Source: Maratus speciosus
Lineage: Eukaryota > Arthropoda > Arachnida > Araneae > Salticidae
DNA: 64,000 bases
Assembly (NCBI GenBank): GCA_963932465.1
Contig: OZ010791.1
Location: 153,929,915 to 153,993,914 of the forward strand
Reading direction: 5' to 3'
Of this stretch, positions 11,429 to 23,802 are shown one piece after another (position 1 is the first letter of the stretch; the number at the start of each line of letters is the position of its first letter). The position numbers and the translations under genes are program-made. The notes under the pieces are model-generated. The model saw nothing but the letters and a program-made list of their open reading frames with translations, did not search any database and was not told the origin of the DNA.

Positions 11429-11790
11429 TTGGGTTGGGAATTTTGTTTGCAGACATCTAAGAGGAGTTGGGTGCTGAAATTCAATGATTTGCTTCAAAAT
11501 GCGATGCTTATTTCTCTTTTTTAAATGCACACAATCCAACGAACCTATGCCTTTAGAATCCTCATCATCGACATAGATTGTCATTTAATTTTGGTAATGT
11601 GATAGGGAATTTTTAAGCCTTAATATGTATGAGATACAAGAAGAAGTCTTGGGATTGGCACATCCAACTAGTTCTTTGTTCTTCTTTTTATACTGTGTAA
11701 TCAAATATGAAATTCGGTACTTTTCCAGTATAGAGGTCTTGGCAAGATAGAGAAAATGATGATTATGATGGTGAATTAGTTTCACACATT
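11429..11790 (+). repeat. 3' part of dispersed repeat, copy A
   Basis: Starts GGGTTGGGAATTTTG, contains CATCTAAGAGGAGTTGGG, AATTCAATGATTTGCTTC and ends near GGGATTGGCACATC and beyond. Segments match, in reverse complement, 18975-19215. Together with 9950-10762 it forms one interspersed repeat of about 1.1 kb. No protein similarity recognised. Confidence 0.75.
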
Positions 11791-12598
11791 AGATTTAAAG
11801 TTGAGTAAGAAGTTAGAAATTTTGAATTAAAAAAAAAAAGTTTTATATTTTATCCTGCCATATATATATTAATGACTTGAATTTATATGAAATTTTAAAA
11901 AACTTTAAGAATCGATGAATTTACGACGACCAAATAAAAGTCCCGACGTGACTTTACGGCAGTGGAAATTTTCAGGTAAGTTTTGATTTTTAAGGTTTCG
12001 TTCATCTAACGAAGGGCTAGTTACTAGTAGGACTAACGAAAGGTAGTGTATTCGTCTCACTACTCTCTCTGTCTGTCACAGAGGTCGTTCTCGGAAACTG
12101 TATAAATTAGAGACTTGAAATTTTGCATACTTTAAGCAGAATATACCTGCAATTAGGGCTTAATATGAGACGGAGGTCAGCTCCGGTGCTTCTCTGTTTT
12201 CTGTAAATATTTAAATTTTGGTCGGTATTTACCGGAACTCGGTATAATGCGCTCCGGAGCCCAGTGCAATAGCGTTTCCGAAAAACATGAAGCCTAAATT
12301 ACCCTTCCTTTCCCTCCTATATAAGCTTTGGCATTATTTTCTATCAAAACACGCAATGTATCGCACACGTAGAGATGAACATGAAGCGGGCTCAATTTTT
12401 ATATCAGTCTTTGGGCTTAGGCGGGCTCGAGCTCAATCTGTCTCACATTCAAAATTTTATTTATTCATGTATATATACTATAAAAAAAAGAACTTTTCCC
12501 ATTTAAAATTGTGTATTTCATTTCAAATCATTTTAATGCTATTTTGATCAGAATAAACAGGCTAATCAGGGAAACAGAAATCTGGTGATATTTGCAGG
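11791..12598. other. Intergenic dispersed-repeat DNA
   Basis: Contains a copy of a dispersed repeat (about 12000-12160: AGGTTTCGTTCATCTAACGA, GTCTGTCTGTCACAGAG, AATTTTGCATACTT) that recurs at 15410-15560 and partly at 18340-18543. No supported gene. Confidence 0.6.
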
Positions 12599-15276
12599 CA
12601 GGGTTGGGTTTTTGACGTCAAAAACTGGTTTTTGACGTCAAAAACTGGTTTTTGACATGACAAGCGTCAAAAACTGGTTTAAACTGTCATAAACTGGTTT
12701 AAACCGTCGAAAACTGTCATAAACTGTTTTAAACCGTCGAAAACTGCCAAATACGTGTAACACACTAAAACATTTTAACAATAGGTAAACATTAAATAAG
12801 TCAATGATTTATGTGATCTTTTATTGAAATTTAATAATTTAAAAATTATATTATTTGCAATAAAATATTTTTTTTTTTTTTGGATTTTTCAACCAGAAGA
12901 AAATAATTTTGTACAATTAAATAATCCGGATCAATTTTACCCCGCAGCATGCTGCAGCACACCACGTGTTCAGCACATTTATTTACACCCAAAAGATTTT
13001 TGAGTTTAGAGTGTATGAAGCGTTAGAAAATAGTCTGTCTCTTAATTGATGCTTTGCTAGTAGGACTTGATAGCAAAAGCATTGCTAGATGAGCAAGTTT
13101 TGAAGCAGACTCAAAAAGCTGTTGCATGATTTAATGATACCTTTCCACCAAGCAATGGAGTCCTCCCTATAGCACTGAAATAAGAAGACGGGAAAGAGGA
13201 TTCTTTAGCTTCATACACAATCAGTTTGGGTAAGCATCCATAAATTCTCTCTGTAGCTCAAGCGCGAGCTGAATCAACTGATACAGCAGTCAACCTTTGC
13301 CCCTGACGCATACCTGTTTTTTCGAGGCCCTTTGATGAAATTCGCGCTTTTTCCATGATCCTGTGAAAAATTCACGTTTTTTTCACGATCCTTTAACGAA
13401 ATTACTGTTTTTTTTCGCGATCTTTTGACGAAGTTTGCATTTTTTTCGCGATCTTTTAACGAAATTTGCGTTTTTTCGCGATCTTTTGACGAAATTTGCG
13501 TTTTTCGCGATCTTTTGACGAAATTTGCGTTTTTTCGCGATCTTTTGATAAAATTAGCGTTTTTTTCGCAATTTTTTGATAAAAGCGTTTTTTCTGCTAT
13601 CTTTGACGAAATAAACATTTTTCTCGCGATCTTTTGACGAAATTCGCATTTTTTAACGAGATCTTTGACGAAATTAGCTTTGTTTCACAGATTTTTGATC
13701 GAAATTAGCGTTTTTACGCGTTTTCTGACAAAATTCGAGTTCTTTTCACGATCCCTTGACGAAATTAGTGTTCTTTCCCCGCGATCTTTGACGAAATTGT
13801 TTTTTTCGCGATTCTTTCACAAAATTTGCTTTTTTAAAAATATCTTTGATAAAATTCTTTTTTTCCCCGCGATCTTTGACGATATTCGCGCTTTTTCTCG
13901 CGAACTTTGATGAAATTCGCGTTCATTTCCCGATCCTTTGAACAAATTCGCGTACTTTTCACGATCCCTTGTCGAAATTAGTGTTTTTTCCCGCGATCTT
14001 TGACGAAATTAGCGGGTTTTTTTTTTTTCGAAAATTAGGGCTTTTGTCAAGATTCTTTGAGAAAATTGGCGTTTTTTCGCGATCCTTTGACAAAAGTAGT
14101 GTTTTTGAACGGATCTTTGATGAAATTAGCGTTTTTTCAAGCAATCTTTGACGAAAGTAACGTTTTTTCACGCGATCTTTGACAAAATTCGCATTTTTCA
14201 GCGATTGTTTTTCCCGCGCGCAAAACCGTACAATCGTACTGTTCATCCGTACAACCGTAGAATTAGAACAAAATCCGTACATTGTACGGCCAATCCGTAC
14301 AAGTTGGCAGCTATGCGATGGTTGGGATGCAAAGTATAAGCCAAACAATGGTATGGTTTCATGATTTGATTCCTTCTATTATGCACTTTTTCAATATGGG
14401 CTTAAAGGAATTTTCTTTTAGATGACAATTTTGTTTAGAGCCAATTTTGTTTAGTTTTAAAATCGAAAACATTTTTATATATTGAAAGAAAGCATGTTTT
14501 AAAAAGATTTTGACTTTAAGCTTTTTTTTTTTTAATTACTTCTCTTATTTTGTAAATGTTTAAAATTAATAATATAATTTCAATTTTGAATGGAATGGTT
14601 ATTGCCTAGACTAGAATAACATTGATGCATATTATCTTATTATATATACAAAAAAATCTGCACTTTTCTAAGTTTTTTTCCCCGTAAAAAAAGCTAGCTA
14701 ATGCTTTAAGCTCTCGAAAATAAGAGAAATTAAAACGATTTTAAGTAAGAGAAAATATGTTCAGCTCAGGAGAGCTTAATGTCTAGTTTTTAGAAAAACA
14801 CAATTTTGCAAAAAAAAAATTAAATAAAAATTTTACCCTGTTAAAAAGTTGTACTTAACAATAATACTTTTTTACTATGTACTAATTACTGATATACAGT
14901 AAGAGTAAATTTAAAATATTACTTGTAATGTTGTCATGTGTGACATTTAATTTGAATTTTTACAGATCAATTTAGTATTTGAGGTTTTTGACAGATGGTT
15001 TTTGACATGACGGTTTAAAGTACGGTTTAAACCCGACATAAACTGACACATGTCAAAAACCTGCCAACCCTGTAATTATTACTAATATTATATACTAATT
15101 ATACAATTACAGTAACAGTGAATTTTAAATATTACATCTAATGTGTGACATTTAATGTGAAATTTTACAGATCACTGTAGTATTTGAGGTTTTTGACAAG
15201 GGTTTTTTGACATGACGGTTTAAACCGCAGTTTAAACCGTCAAAAACTGACACGTGTCAAAAACCTGCCAACCCTG
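12599..15276. mobile_element. hAT-like element with minisatellite and duplicated 3' end
   Basis: A perfect 8-bp duplication TTTGCAGG (12591-12598, 15277-15284) flanks TIRs beginning CAGGGTTGG. Subterminal sequences are rich in TTTTTGAC/GTCAAAAAC and GGTTTAAACCGTC in both orientations. The 3' terminal ~160 bp occur twice in tandem (about 14935-15072 and 15120-15276), each ending CCTGCCAACCCTG. It contains minisatellite copy 2 (13310-14215). No transposase frame is visible. Confidence 0.88.
13310..14215. repeat. Minisatellite, copy 2 (reverse orientation)
   Basis: Roughly 30 tandem units of about 27-32 bp close to TTTTTCGCGATCTTTTGACG plus AAATTTGCG, the reverse complement of the array at 5735-6450. 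Units are most regular at 13430-13560 and decay toward 14200. Open frames on either strand are repeat translations rich in Lys/Asn or Phe. After the array comes a short run of GTACAACCGTA-like repeats (14220-14300). Confidence 0.88.
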
Positions 15277-15284
15277 TTTGCAGG

Positions 15285-16324
15285 TGTATGGTCTGGCATT
15301 GACGTGTTGATGTGGCGCCACTTAAGAGAGCGAACAACGAATTTGTTTTCAGTTCGATTTTCTTTTGTGACAGGATATTTTTTAATTGGATCGTTTATCT
15401 TATTTTTAGGGTTTCGTTCATTTAACGAAACCCTATTCGACTTCCTCCTCTGTCTGTCCGTCTGTCTCAGAGCCCGTTCTCAGAAATTATATATGTTGGA
15501 GACTTTAAATTTTGCATACTTATAGCTGGACGCCTCACAACAAACGACAAATCATGAAATTTTGAAAAAGTCGTAATTAACGACGTTATTAATTAAATTC
15601 CCCAATTACAAGATCGAAAAGGCATTCATAATTCAACAAAAGCATGGATTTTTATAAAATTGCAAAAACGATCTCTTCCACCCATTAAAAACACAAGTGT
15701 CATTTTAACGGCAGATAAGGACTAGCGATTTCTTTAAAGCGCGATTACTTTTTTCCTACGCATCCCAGAAATTCGAAATTACCCACACACAACCACAAGA
15801 CGGGAAAAAATCAGCTTTCAGAATTCTAAAAATTATCTTGATCGTATCATAAAAATTGTTGTCTATGTAAAAAGTTGTTTAAAAATAAGATATTATTTTT
15901 GATGAAATATAAATGATTAAATAAGTCATTTTTTTATGTAGTACTATCAGTTTAAATTATAAAGAAGAGTGTCAAATGACATGTACAATCAGTGCTTAAT
16001 TTGTGCGAGACCTCAGATCTGGAACTTCTTAATTTCAGCGAATATTTAAATACTAGCCGTAGCTCATGGGGGTCTACCACAAAATGAGGTTCTTTCCCAG
16101 AAATTGCTGTTCGATTTAAAAAAAAAAAAATTCAAGATTTTCTGAAAATTTTCCTTATAAATGATTTTGCTAGTTGCTCATTCATTATAATATATATATG
16201 CATAGCTACGAACTATTCCTTTTTTGTGTTGATACTATTTCCGAATCATAATTCTTGCCTTATTTAATCGCAAAATTCTGCGATTGATTAACATTAAAAT
16301 TAAGCAAAGATTTCTATTTGGAAG
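15285..16324. other. Dispersed-repeat DNA between two elements
   Basis: 15410-15600 is a further copy of the dispersed repeat seen at 12000 and 18340 (TTTCGTTCATTTAACGAAAC, CTGTCTGTCCGTCTGTCTC). The palindromic GGGTTTCGTTCATTTAACGA-AACCC could fold. The rest is A/T-rich without recognised features. Confidence 0.55.
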
Positions 16325-16600
16325 GTGTGGTTGGTTGGTTGGTTGATTTTTGACGGCCGATTGTCTACTCGAGGGATATAGGCCCGAGGGGGGGGGGTGC
16401 CCTTCGTGGGGGTCTTTCTAAGGGAACCTAACCCGTATTTACGCATGGAAATCCAAGGTTCGAAGAAAACCACGAAAACTCTGAATGATTAGGGCGACGG
16501 GCGCGATTGAGTTCGAACCCAGCACCTCCCGTCTACCAACTTCGAGAGCAGAAACTCCCGGCCACTGGTGGGGCTTGGAAGGAGTGATAGCTAAAAGTGT
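16325..16600 (-). repeat. Probable SINE, minus strand
   Basis: On the minus strand there is a B-box-like GGGTTCGAACTC (complement of GAGTTCGAACCC near 16510). It is preceded by a GC-rich head with GTGGCCGGGAGTTTCTGC, and the far end has a GGTTGGTTGGTTGGTT run (complement CAAC repeat) at about 16331-16346, typical of a SINE tail. GC content is much higher than its surroundings. The A box was not clearly recognised, so assignment to a tRNA-derived SINE is inference. Confidence 0.5.
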
Positions 16601-16626
16601 AATAGTTGACAAGTAAGTATATGCAG

Positions 16627-18200
16627 TAGTGATGCAACGAATAGTGGTTTGGCCGAATAACCGAATACCAATTATTCGGCCTCGGTATGACCGAATATTC
16701 GGCCGCCGAATAATGAACTCATTTTTGTCTAAAAACAAAATATAGTATGCACTATATGCACAATTCTTGTATATTTCACAATTAAAATGTATTTCCTTTT
16801 AAAAAAATTATTTATATGCAATTTTTTAAATTTTTTAAAACATTGCTTTATTCTGAAAAAAATATTCGGCTATGTTCGGCCTAAAAAATGCCTCATTAAT
16901 ATAATTCGGACAAAAAAAAAAAAAAAAAAAAAAAAAAAAGCAAAAGTTCCTCATCAGGTAGGTACTGTCTAATTGCATTTTAGTAGATATTATTTATGTA
17001 TGTTCTTGTTACATTTCAAAATAATGACAAAATTTTAAAAGTACTAGAAGACATAAATTTCAACTTTCAGATGAAATTAAAAAAAATAATAATAAATCTT
17101 TGCATCTTAAGGAAAACCACTGATAGAAAGGAATGTCCTCTAAAACGGCGGAAAGAAACCAGTGTAGAGTTTATAAAGCTCACAATTAAAAAAAAAAAAA
17201 AAAACATGTATTGTTTTGCTATGTCAGCAGACAGCACTATTAACAAAATGTATAGTGAATTTCAGATTCAGAGAAAGGAAATAAATATCTGTAAGGGAAA
17301 GCAAATTAGATATAAATTTCCAAACATTCATTATGTAGTATAGTATCTTAGGTATACTGTATTGTTACAATTTAATAGATATTATGTATGTTGTTGCTGC
17401 TACATTTAAAAATATTCACAAAATTTTAAAAGTACTTAACATAAATTTCAAGTTTCAGATGAAAGAAATTCTAAATTAAATTGCGATGTGAAACATACAT
17501 ACTAATTAAAAGAATTTAGTAGTTACATTTCTTTCATTATTTAATAAGAAATAGTAACACACTTAAAAAAAAAAAATCACTTAAATTTTGTTTAATTTTT
17601 AAGCACATTTTACTAAAAAAAAAAAAAAAAGTATTGCAGCATATACGACTTAAATATTTATTTTATACATACATCTATATCTAATCAGTTGTAATGTTCT
17701 TTATAGTTTAATTAAAAATATTGAAATAAATATTTTTTTATATAATAAGGGATAAATATTAAACTCCCCATTATCCTTATAAAAGATTAGAATTTGCTTA
17801 GTGCGTCTTTCTTAGGGCAATTTTGAATAGATTAATTTGAAATTTAACAGATTCCGCCAGCTTATTACAGATACTTTTTGTTCTTATTGATACAGCATGA
17901 AAGTTTTAACGTGGTTCCTAAATTACCCTTTTATATAAAAAAGGGTACATAAAACCCATTTAGGGTATGAAAGTTTAGAAAAAAACTGTTAGTTAATTTC
18001 AAGTAAAATTTCCATTATACATGATGAATATAAACTGTCAAGTTAAAAAAGTTTTACTGTGTAAATACAAAAATATTTCTTACAAAATTATTCGGCCAAG
18101 GCCGAATAATGGACTTCATACTCGACCGAAGTCGAATATTCGGCAGACAGGTCGAATGGGCCGAATATTCGGCTTCGGTCGAATAATCGCTGCATCTCTA
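16627..18200. mobile_element. hAT-like element, 1.57 kb
   Basis: A perfect 8-bp duplication ATATGCAG (16619-16626, 18201-18208) flanks TIRs TAGTGATGCAACGAATA and, reversed, TAGAGATGCAGCGATTA. Both ends are packed with the palindromic motif CCGAATATTCGG and its variants, a subterminal repeat probably recognised by the transposase. The interior is A/T-rich; an open frame at 16996-17343 is Lys-rich with no domain I recognise. Confidence 0.88.
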
Positions 18201-18208
18201 ATATGCAG

Positions 18209-18543
18209 ATAGATATAGTTATTTTTATTTATTTATTTATTTATTTTTGCTAAAGAAAAAAAAGACTTTAAATTTTGCAATTAATGCATGAAATGTAAAT
18301 ATGCGGATTGGAGCGAAGGCGGAGACAGCACGCTACTGTTGTTAGTACTGCAGGATACTAGGGCTCCGGTACTTTCTTTGTTAGAAATTAAGCCCTGCCT
18401 GCAATCACACGACAAATAATAAAATGTTGAAAAAATCTTGTATTATTTTAATTAAATGAATTAATTTAATGACATCTGATCGTTTCTATGGTTTAGATTT
18501 TAACAGAACCTTAATTTCAGTCTCTTTCGCTCAGGCTAGATGG
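18209..18543 (+). repeat. Dispersed repeat and 5' part of a tRNA-like sequence
   Basis: 18340-18530 resembles the repeat family at 15410-15600. It ends in GGCTAGATGGCTCAGTGG, an A-box-like tRNA 5' half, which continues after the hAT insertion at 20433-20480 as TAGCGCACTTGCCTGC. Together they look like the head of a tRNA-derived SINE or a degraded tRNA; no B box was recognised. Confidence 0.5.
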
Positions 18544-18551
18544 CTCAGTGG

Positions 18552-20432
18552 CAGGGTTCGCAAAAACCCGGGTTTTTTTGAAAAAACCCAACCCACATGG
18601 ATTTTTTCGGGTTTTTTCATGAAAAACCCAATTTTCCCCGGGGAAAATCGGGTTTTTTCAAAAGTACAATGTATGCAATATTACATTATTGTATTCTATA
18701 TTATTTATACATTATATATACTATACATTGTTCCCTTGTATACAATAATTGTAATACTATTTTACAAGTTATAAATTGTAAATTATATGAATTTAAATTA
18801 AGTGTCATAAATTGCATATATTATATGAATTTAAATAATTGTCAGTGTGTCTCACAAATTAATTTTAAATATAATAGAAGATAAAGAATTGTTAATTTGC
18901 TTTAAAATAAAATAATGTATGGAGTATGGAATATTAATATTTAAAATTTATAAGTAGAAGAAAAAGAGGGGTAAACTAGTCAGATGTGCCAATCCCAAAA
19001 CTTTCCTCTATCTCATACATGTTAATAATTCAAAATTTGCTATCACAGTGCCACATCTATGCTCATCACGAGGATTGTAAAATATAGGCTCATTGAATTG
19101 GATGCATTTAACAAGGATATGAAAGTATCACATTGTTTCAAACAAATCATTGAATTTTGGAACCCATCCTCTTAGATGTCCACAACCAAAACTTCCAACC
19201 CAAACAGTATAAAATCAACACCTGTTGTATTCAATTTACATCCAAGTCTAATAAGGATCTATTTACATGAAAGTGAAACAGAATATTAAGTTTGATTAAA
19301 TTACGTGCATTAGTTTTTGAGATATAGATTTTGCAAAAATCATGAAAAATTTAGCATATCAACACTACGTGCTGTCCAATTTACACCTAAACCTAATCGG
19401 TAACAGCTTACGTCAACGTTTAACTGAATCTGAAGTTTGATGAAAATCTTGAGATATTGCGGAAATCATAAAAAATGCAGTACAGCAGAGCCATTGTTGA
19501 GTGATATTCACCAAAAACCAATCAGCACCAGTTTATATCAAGATCTAACTGAATCTAATTTTTTATTCAATTTCGTACATTAGTTCTTGAGATAAGAGTT
19601 ATTGCTGAAAACGTGAAAAAATGCAGCATAACAGCGCTACCTGTTGGGTGATATACACCAAAATTTGATAAGCAACAACTTAACTTGTAACTGAATCTGA
19701 AGTTTGATGAAAATCCGTGCATTAGTTCTTGAGATAAAGCTATTGCAAAAATTGAGATAAATGCAGCATAGCAGCGCCACCTGTTGGGCAATATACACCA
19801 AAAACTAATCAGCATCAGCTTACATCAAGCTTTAACTGAAGCTAAAGTTTTGTGAAATTCTGTGCATTAGTTCTTGAGATAGAGCACCCACAAAATATTT
19901 GTCACATACTGACAGACATTTTCTAAAAACTGTCAAATCGTCTTCAGGACCTTTTTAAAACGTATAAATCCGTCGTAAACTGGAAGTCGAAATTTTTCAC
20001 AAATTAAATACTTTCTTCTTGTAAAGATAGAAGAAAGTAAAAATACATATCTTTTATTTGCATGAATATAGCTCATTTGAATTTTTTATATAAAGACATT
20101 CTTGTGATATTATTGCCTTTACCTATAGTTATGTACTATGTATGTTGGCTACTATGTTCTATGTTAGTAAAGTATTTCAGTTTGCTAAAATACATTTTTA
20201 TTTTGCTTCGGGTGTTTATGTATTAATGTTGTGGCTTTTATATATTATTTTTTTTTCAAAATTTACTGAAATGACTTAAATTCATTAAATGTATATGTTG
20301 TTTAAAATTTTAAATATTTCTGAAAATTGAAAAAACCCACATTTTGGGTTTTTTAGTGGGCTTTTTCAAGTGGGCCCATTCTGAAAAAACCCACCGGGTT
20401 TTTTCAAACTGGGCCCAGCTTTGCGAACCCTG
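18552..20432. mobile_element. hAT-like element inserted in tRNA-like sequence
   Basis: A perfect 8-bp duplication CTCAGTGG (18544-18551, 20433-20440) flanks TIRs CAGGGTTCGCAAA and its complement TTTGCGAACCCTG. Subterminal AAAAAACCC/GGGTTTTTT motifs occur at both ends. The interior holds a reverse-complement copy of the dispersed repeat with five ~140-bp units (18975-20030). No transposase frame was found. Confidence 0.9.
18975..20030 (-). repeat. ~140-bp-unit dispersed repeat, copy B (reverse of 9950-11790)
   Basis: On the minus strand, the leader and five units with TATCTCAAGAACTAATGCAC-like cores (plus-strand GTGCATTAGTTCTTGAGATA near 19310, 19447, 19575, 19718, 19862) are followed by the GGGTTGG and CATCTAAGAGG segment. 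The order matches copy A without the 650-bp hAT insert. It lies inside the hAT element 18552-20432. Confidence 0.85.
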
Positions 20433-20440
20433 CTCAGTGG

Positions 20441-21774
20441 TAGCGCACTTGCCTGCTATTCAACAGATTCCTGTTTTGTAGCTGGGCGTCGGAGCTTGAA
20501 AATTTTCCTCCGGAATATATTTCTTTATCTAATAGATTCAATTTCACAAAATGCATGCATTTTTTTTTTTTTTTTTTTTTTTAATTTTAAGGCCAAAAGT
20601 TGTTAAATATTTGATCAATTATTTTTTTTATTGAAAAATTTTAAATTTTGCTTAAACTTACGTCAAATTTTTTAAATTTCGGAATTTTAAATTTCATTTA
20701 AACATTCTGTTTTGCCTTTAGAAAATTCTAAATTTTAAATTATGCTTGAATGTCGACTAAATTTTTCCGGAACTTTAGCATTTTAAGTTTTGTTTTAAAC
20801 ATTTTTTTTTGTTTTTAGAAATTTTAAATTTAATTAAACCTCCTTTAAATTTTTGAAATTTGGCAATTTTATTTTATTTAAAGAATTTTATCATTATTTT
20901 TTTTTTAACAGCTCTTATTTTATAATATTAAGTTTTCCTTTTTAATCAATATTGTATTTACAAAAATGAAACTTTATTAAAAAATGCATATTATAATTTA
21001 TTAGTTTATTTATTTTTATTTATTTATTTATTTTTAATCAGCTCTTACTTTAAAATATTAAGTTTCCCTTTTTAATCAATATTGTTTTACAAAAATGAAA
21101 CTTTATTAAAAAATGTATATTATAATTTATTAGTTTATTTAATTTGTAGGTCCTTAATTTTTTTTATTTGTTTTGGTCTTTGAAAGTCCTTGATTTTTAT
21201 TTAAAGAAATATGTACGAACCCTCTAATGGTGCTGCCATCTATGTTCTTATTAATAAGGAATAAGATTTAATAATTATAAATTAATGATTTGGATTTATT
21301 AATTAAAGGATAAAATGTTTTGAAAGGAATATTAAATGAAACCCTTTGTGCGATCTTTGATGACACTTACCCACTTATTTAGTTTTATATGGAGACATTT
21401 TGTATTATTTATTTTTATCAAGTTAAATTATCGATTAAACCCAGAATAGCATAGTGAGATCAAGATATATTTAAAGTTACCGCGGAAAACGGCAATGTTA
21501 TTTTAGGCAGTATTGACTTAAGCGAGGCCTTACCTGAATGGGAACCCCCCCCCCCCCCCGGAGCATCAAAATGCCCGCCGTTCTGGAAATTTTGAGATTT
21601 TTTGTTTTTTAATGATCTAGAAGTGCAATATCCAACCCGGAATTCTACGATGCCCCTAACCCCTGCACACACTCCAGAAAAAAATATCTGAATTCAGCAC
21701 TAATTTTAGGCATGGCCGGCGCAATGTCGCCCGGAGCTCTGGCGCATCAATTAGCTGGGCACAACGTATATTGC
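20441..21774. other. Intergenic A/T-rich DNA
   Basis: The 3' part of the tRNA-like sequence (to about 20500) is followed by T/A-rich simple DNA. A near-duplicate ~110-bp segment appears twice (around 20880-21010 and 21035-21140, both with AAAAATGAAACTTTATTAAA). A C-run lies at 21546-21559. No gene supported. Confidence 0.6.
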
Positions 21775-22691
21775 AATTTATACTAATAAAAGAAAGTTTC
21801 GCTCTGTCTGTCTGCGTGTGTGTGTGTGCGTCTGCAATGGCTAGCGCAATCTACGGCACAAGGCTGAAAATTTTTGTGAAGATAGTCAAAGGCCTCTCAT
21901 AATGCACCTGAGTCTCAGAATTTTAAAATTTTAATAATTAGTTGAGTTATTAATTAACAATCTCAACTAACTCGTCAAAAAGTCATCTATTTGATCTCCG
22001 GTCAAGGAAAGCACGTACGCATGCGCAGTGGCGTAGCTAGGATGGGTGACACCCGGGGCGGATGTAAATGGTGTCACCTCCCCCCTGTCAAAAAACGCCT
22101 GAAAATTCAACGTATGAAAGATACTTTACTTTACATTTTATTTTTTATTAATGTGTCTATTATAAAACCATTAGGCGTCCCTAAATTTTCATTCGTTTAT
22201 ACCGAGTTTTTCCTTTCTAAAAGCAATTTCTTTTCTAATACCAGCAAAATAAAAATATTTTTAAGATAAATGTTATCTCTGACGTCTTTTAAAATGCTTA
22301 TAAATTTTTTCTCTCAATCGAAACATTGCAATCATAACACATATAAGGGCTATAACTAGCCAAATAAGGTAAGCCTCCCTAATAAGAGCGCTTTGTCGAA
22401 AAGTTCTCTTCCCATTCCTCCGTTCGCTACATTGCTGAAATAAACTTTTCTGATCACACATGACGCATACGTCATAGCTGCCTTCTCCTGATGGTTGAAT
22501 ATTACAACGACTGTGAGCATGAGGTTTACTAGTTTGCAACTTAAAGTATATCCTTTCCTGAAATTCAATGGTGCAATCACAGACTATTGCCTGCGGGTGC
22601 AGTCTCTTTCGAAAAATTCGCGAAAGAACCCAAGGCAACTATAGCAAAGGAAATGACTGATACCATTCCTTATTTTCCTTTCATCCTCCCA

Positions 22692-23738
22692 TTAGTCCTT
22701 GCTTTCATAACCCGACCCGTACCGTATCCGAAAATAACATTTGAAGTCAACCAGCAAACCTACCAGACAAAAAAAAAATTCAACGACCCGAAACCGAAAT
22801 AGTCCAATCCGAATCCCGACCCAAACCCGAAATGAAAGTAAAGTAAATCGACCAGACAGAAAGATGAACATATCTGTATTCTTTAATATTCAAATATAGT
22901 AAAACTTCTGAATACCAGACATCTCGGGATCGTTGAATACAGTCGTGCATCGGGTCGGAATGTCCCTACTAAATCACTACTACTAAATTTCTTTTTCAGG
23001 TCGTGGTGAACTTTTTATCTGTGGGTTAGTCTTATACCCTAGGATTATCTATATGTGGGTGCGATTTCGGTTTTTTGGAAGTTGGGATTTTCACAAAAAG
23101 TTTGAGCAAGACTATGTTCCAGATGAAAATAAATACGTATTTGAATATCAATGAGTATATATTCAATTTACTGCTTGAGAAATAAAATGTATATTGTATA
23201 TAAGAGATGTAATTATAGATTATTCATTCTTTACGGTGCAGTTAAGAAACGTTTTTTCTTCTCTCGGAATATGAAAAATATTACCAACGTTTTGTTTTTG
23301 AAATGCACAAAAACAGATTTGAAAAATGTGTGTTGTGATGGTTTATGGGATTTGTGATAATTTATGCACACATACCAATGTTACGCGTGTTTAGATTGTG
23401 AGATGCCCACATTTCATAGGTAAAAGCGTACAAATATATAATTCTGCTGCAAATTAAAAACTTTTTGCTAAATAGAATTGTCCGCTATTGAGGTCTTACA
23501 GTATATAGATTCTTACGTGAAAAAATGTTTTGGACATTCTTTTGAAAAGTCGGGTCAACCCGAACCCGACCCGCAAGAGCCAAAATCCATCTCGAACCCA
23601 AAACAATGAAAGTCAATCTGATTCGCAGTAAAATGTAGAATTCAACCCGACCATAAACGGAAAAATATAGTGCCTACTTGACACGAGCCGACGCCCGGCT
23701 CAAGTAAAAGCGGGTAACATGACCCGATGCAGGACTCT
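22692..23738. mobile_element. hAT-like element nested in the 22026 copy
   Basis: Flanks TCCTCCCA (22684-22691) and ACCTCCCA (23739-23746) differ at one of eight bases. The ends TTAGTCCTTGC and, reversed, AGAGTCCTGCATCGGG are similar, and subterminal ACCCGACCCG motifs occur on both sides. The uninterrupted sequence is seen in copy 1 near 5295-5310 (TTATGTGGGAGGCAAAGG), confirming the insertion point. No transposase seen. Confidence 0.72.
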
Positions 23739-23802
23739 ACCTCCCACATAAGAAACCACAGGATCGATTCATCACTCATCGCAGAGTCCGCATAAGTCAA
23801 TG

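Noticed and set aside
16996..17343. 115-codon + strand open frame
   Set aside because: Lys-rich, A/T-driven composition, poly-A run inside, no family resemblance; located in a non-autonomous hAT element.
18530..20480. A complete tRNA gene after removing the hAT element
   Set aside because: The 5' half with an A box is plausible, but no B box GGTTCGANNCC or closing acceptor stem follows, so a functional tRNA cannot be claimed.
22273..22638. 121-codon minus-strand open frame
   Set aside because: It lies in non-coding sequence of the hAT copy; the matching region of the other copy (6554-6680) does not keep the frame open, and no domain is recognisable.
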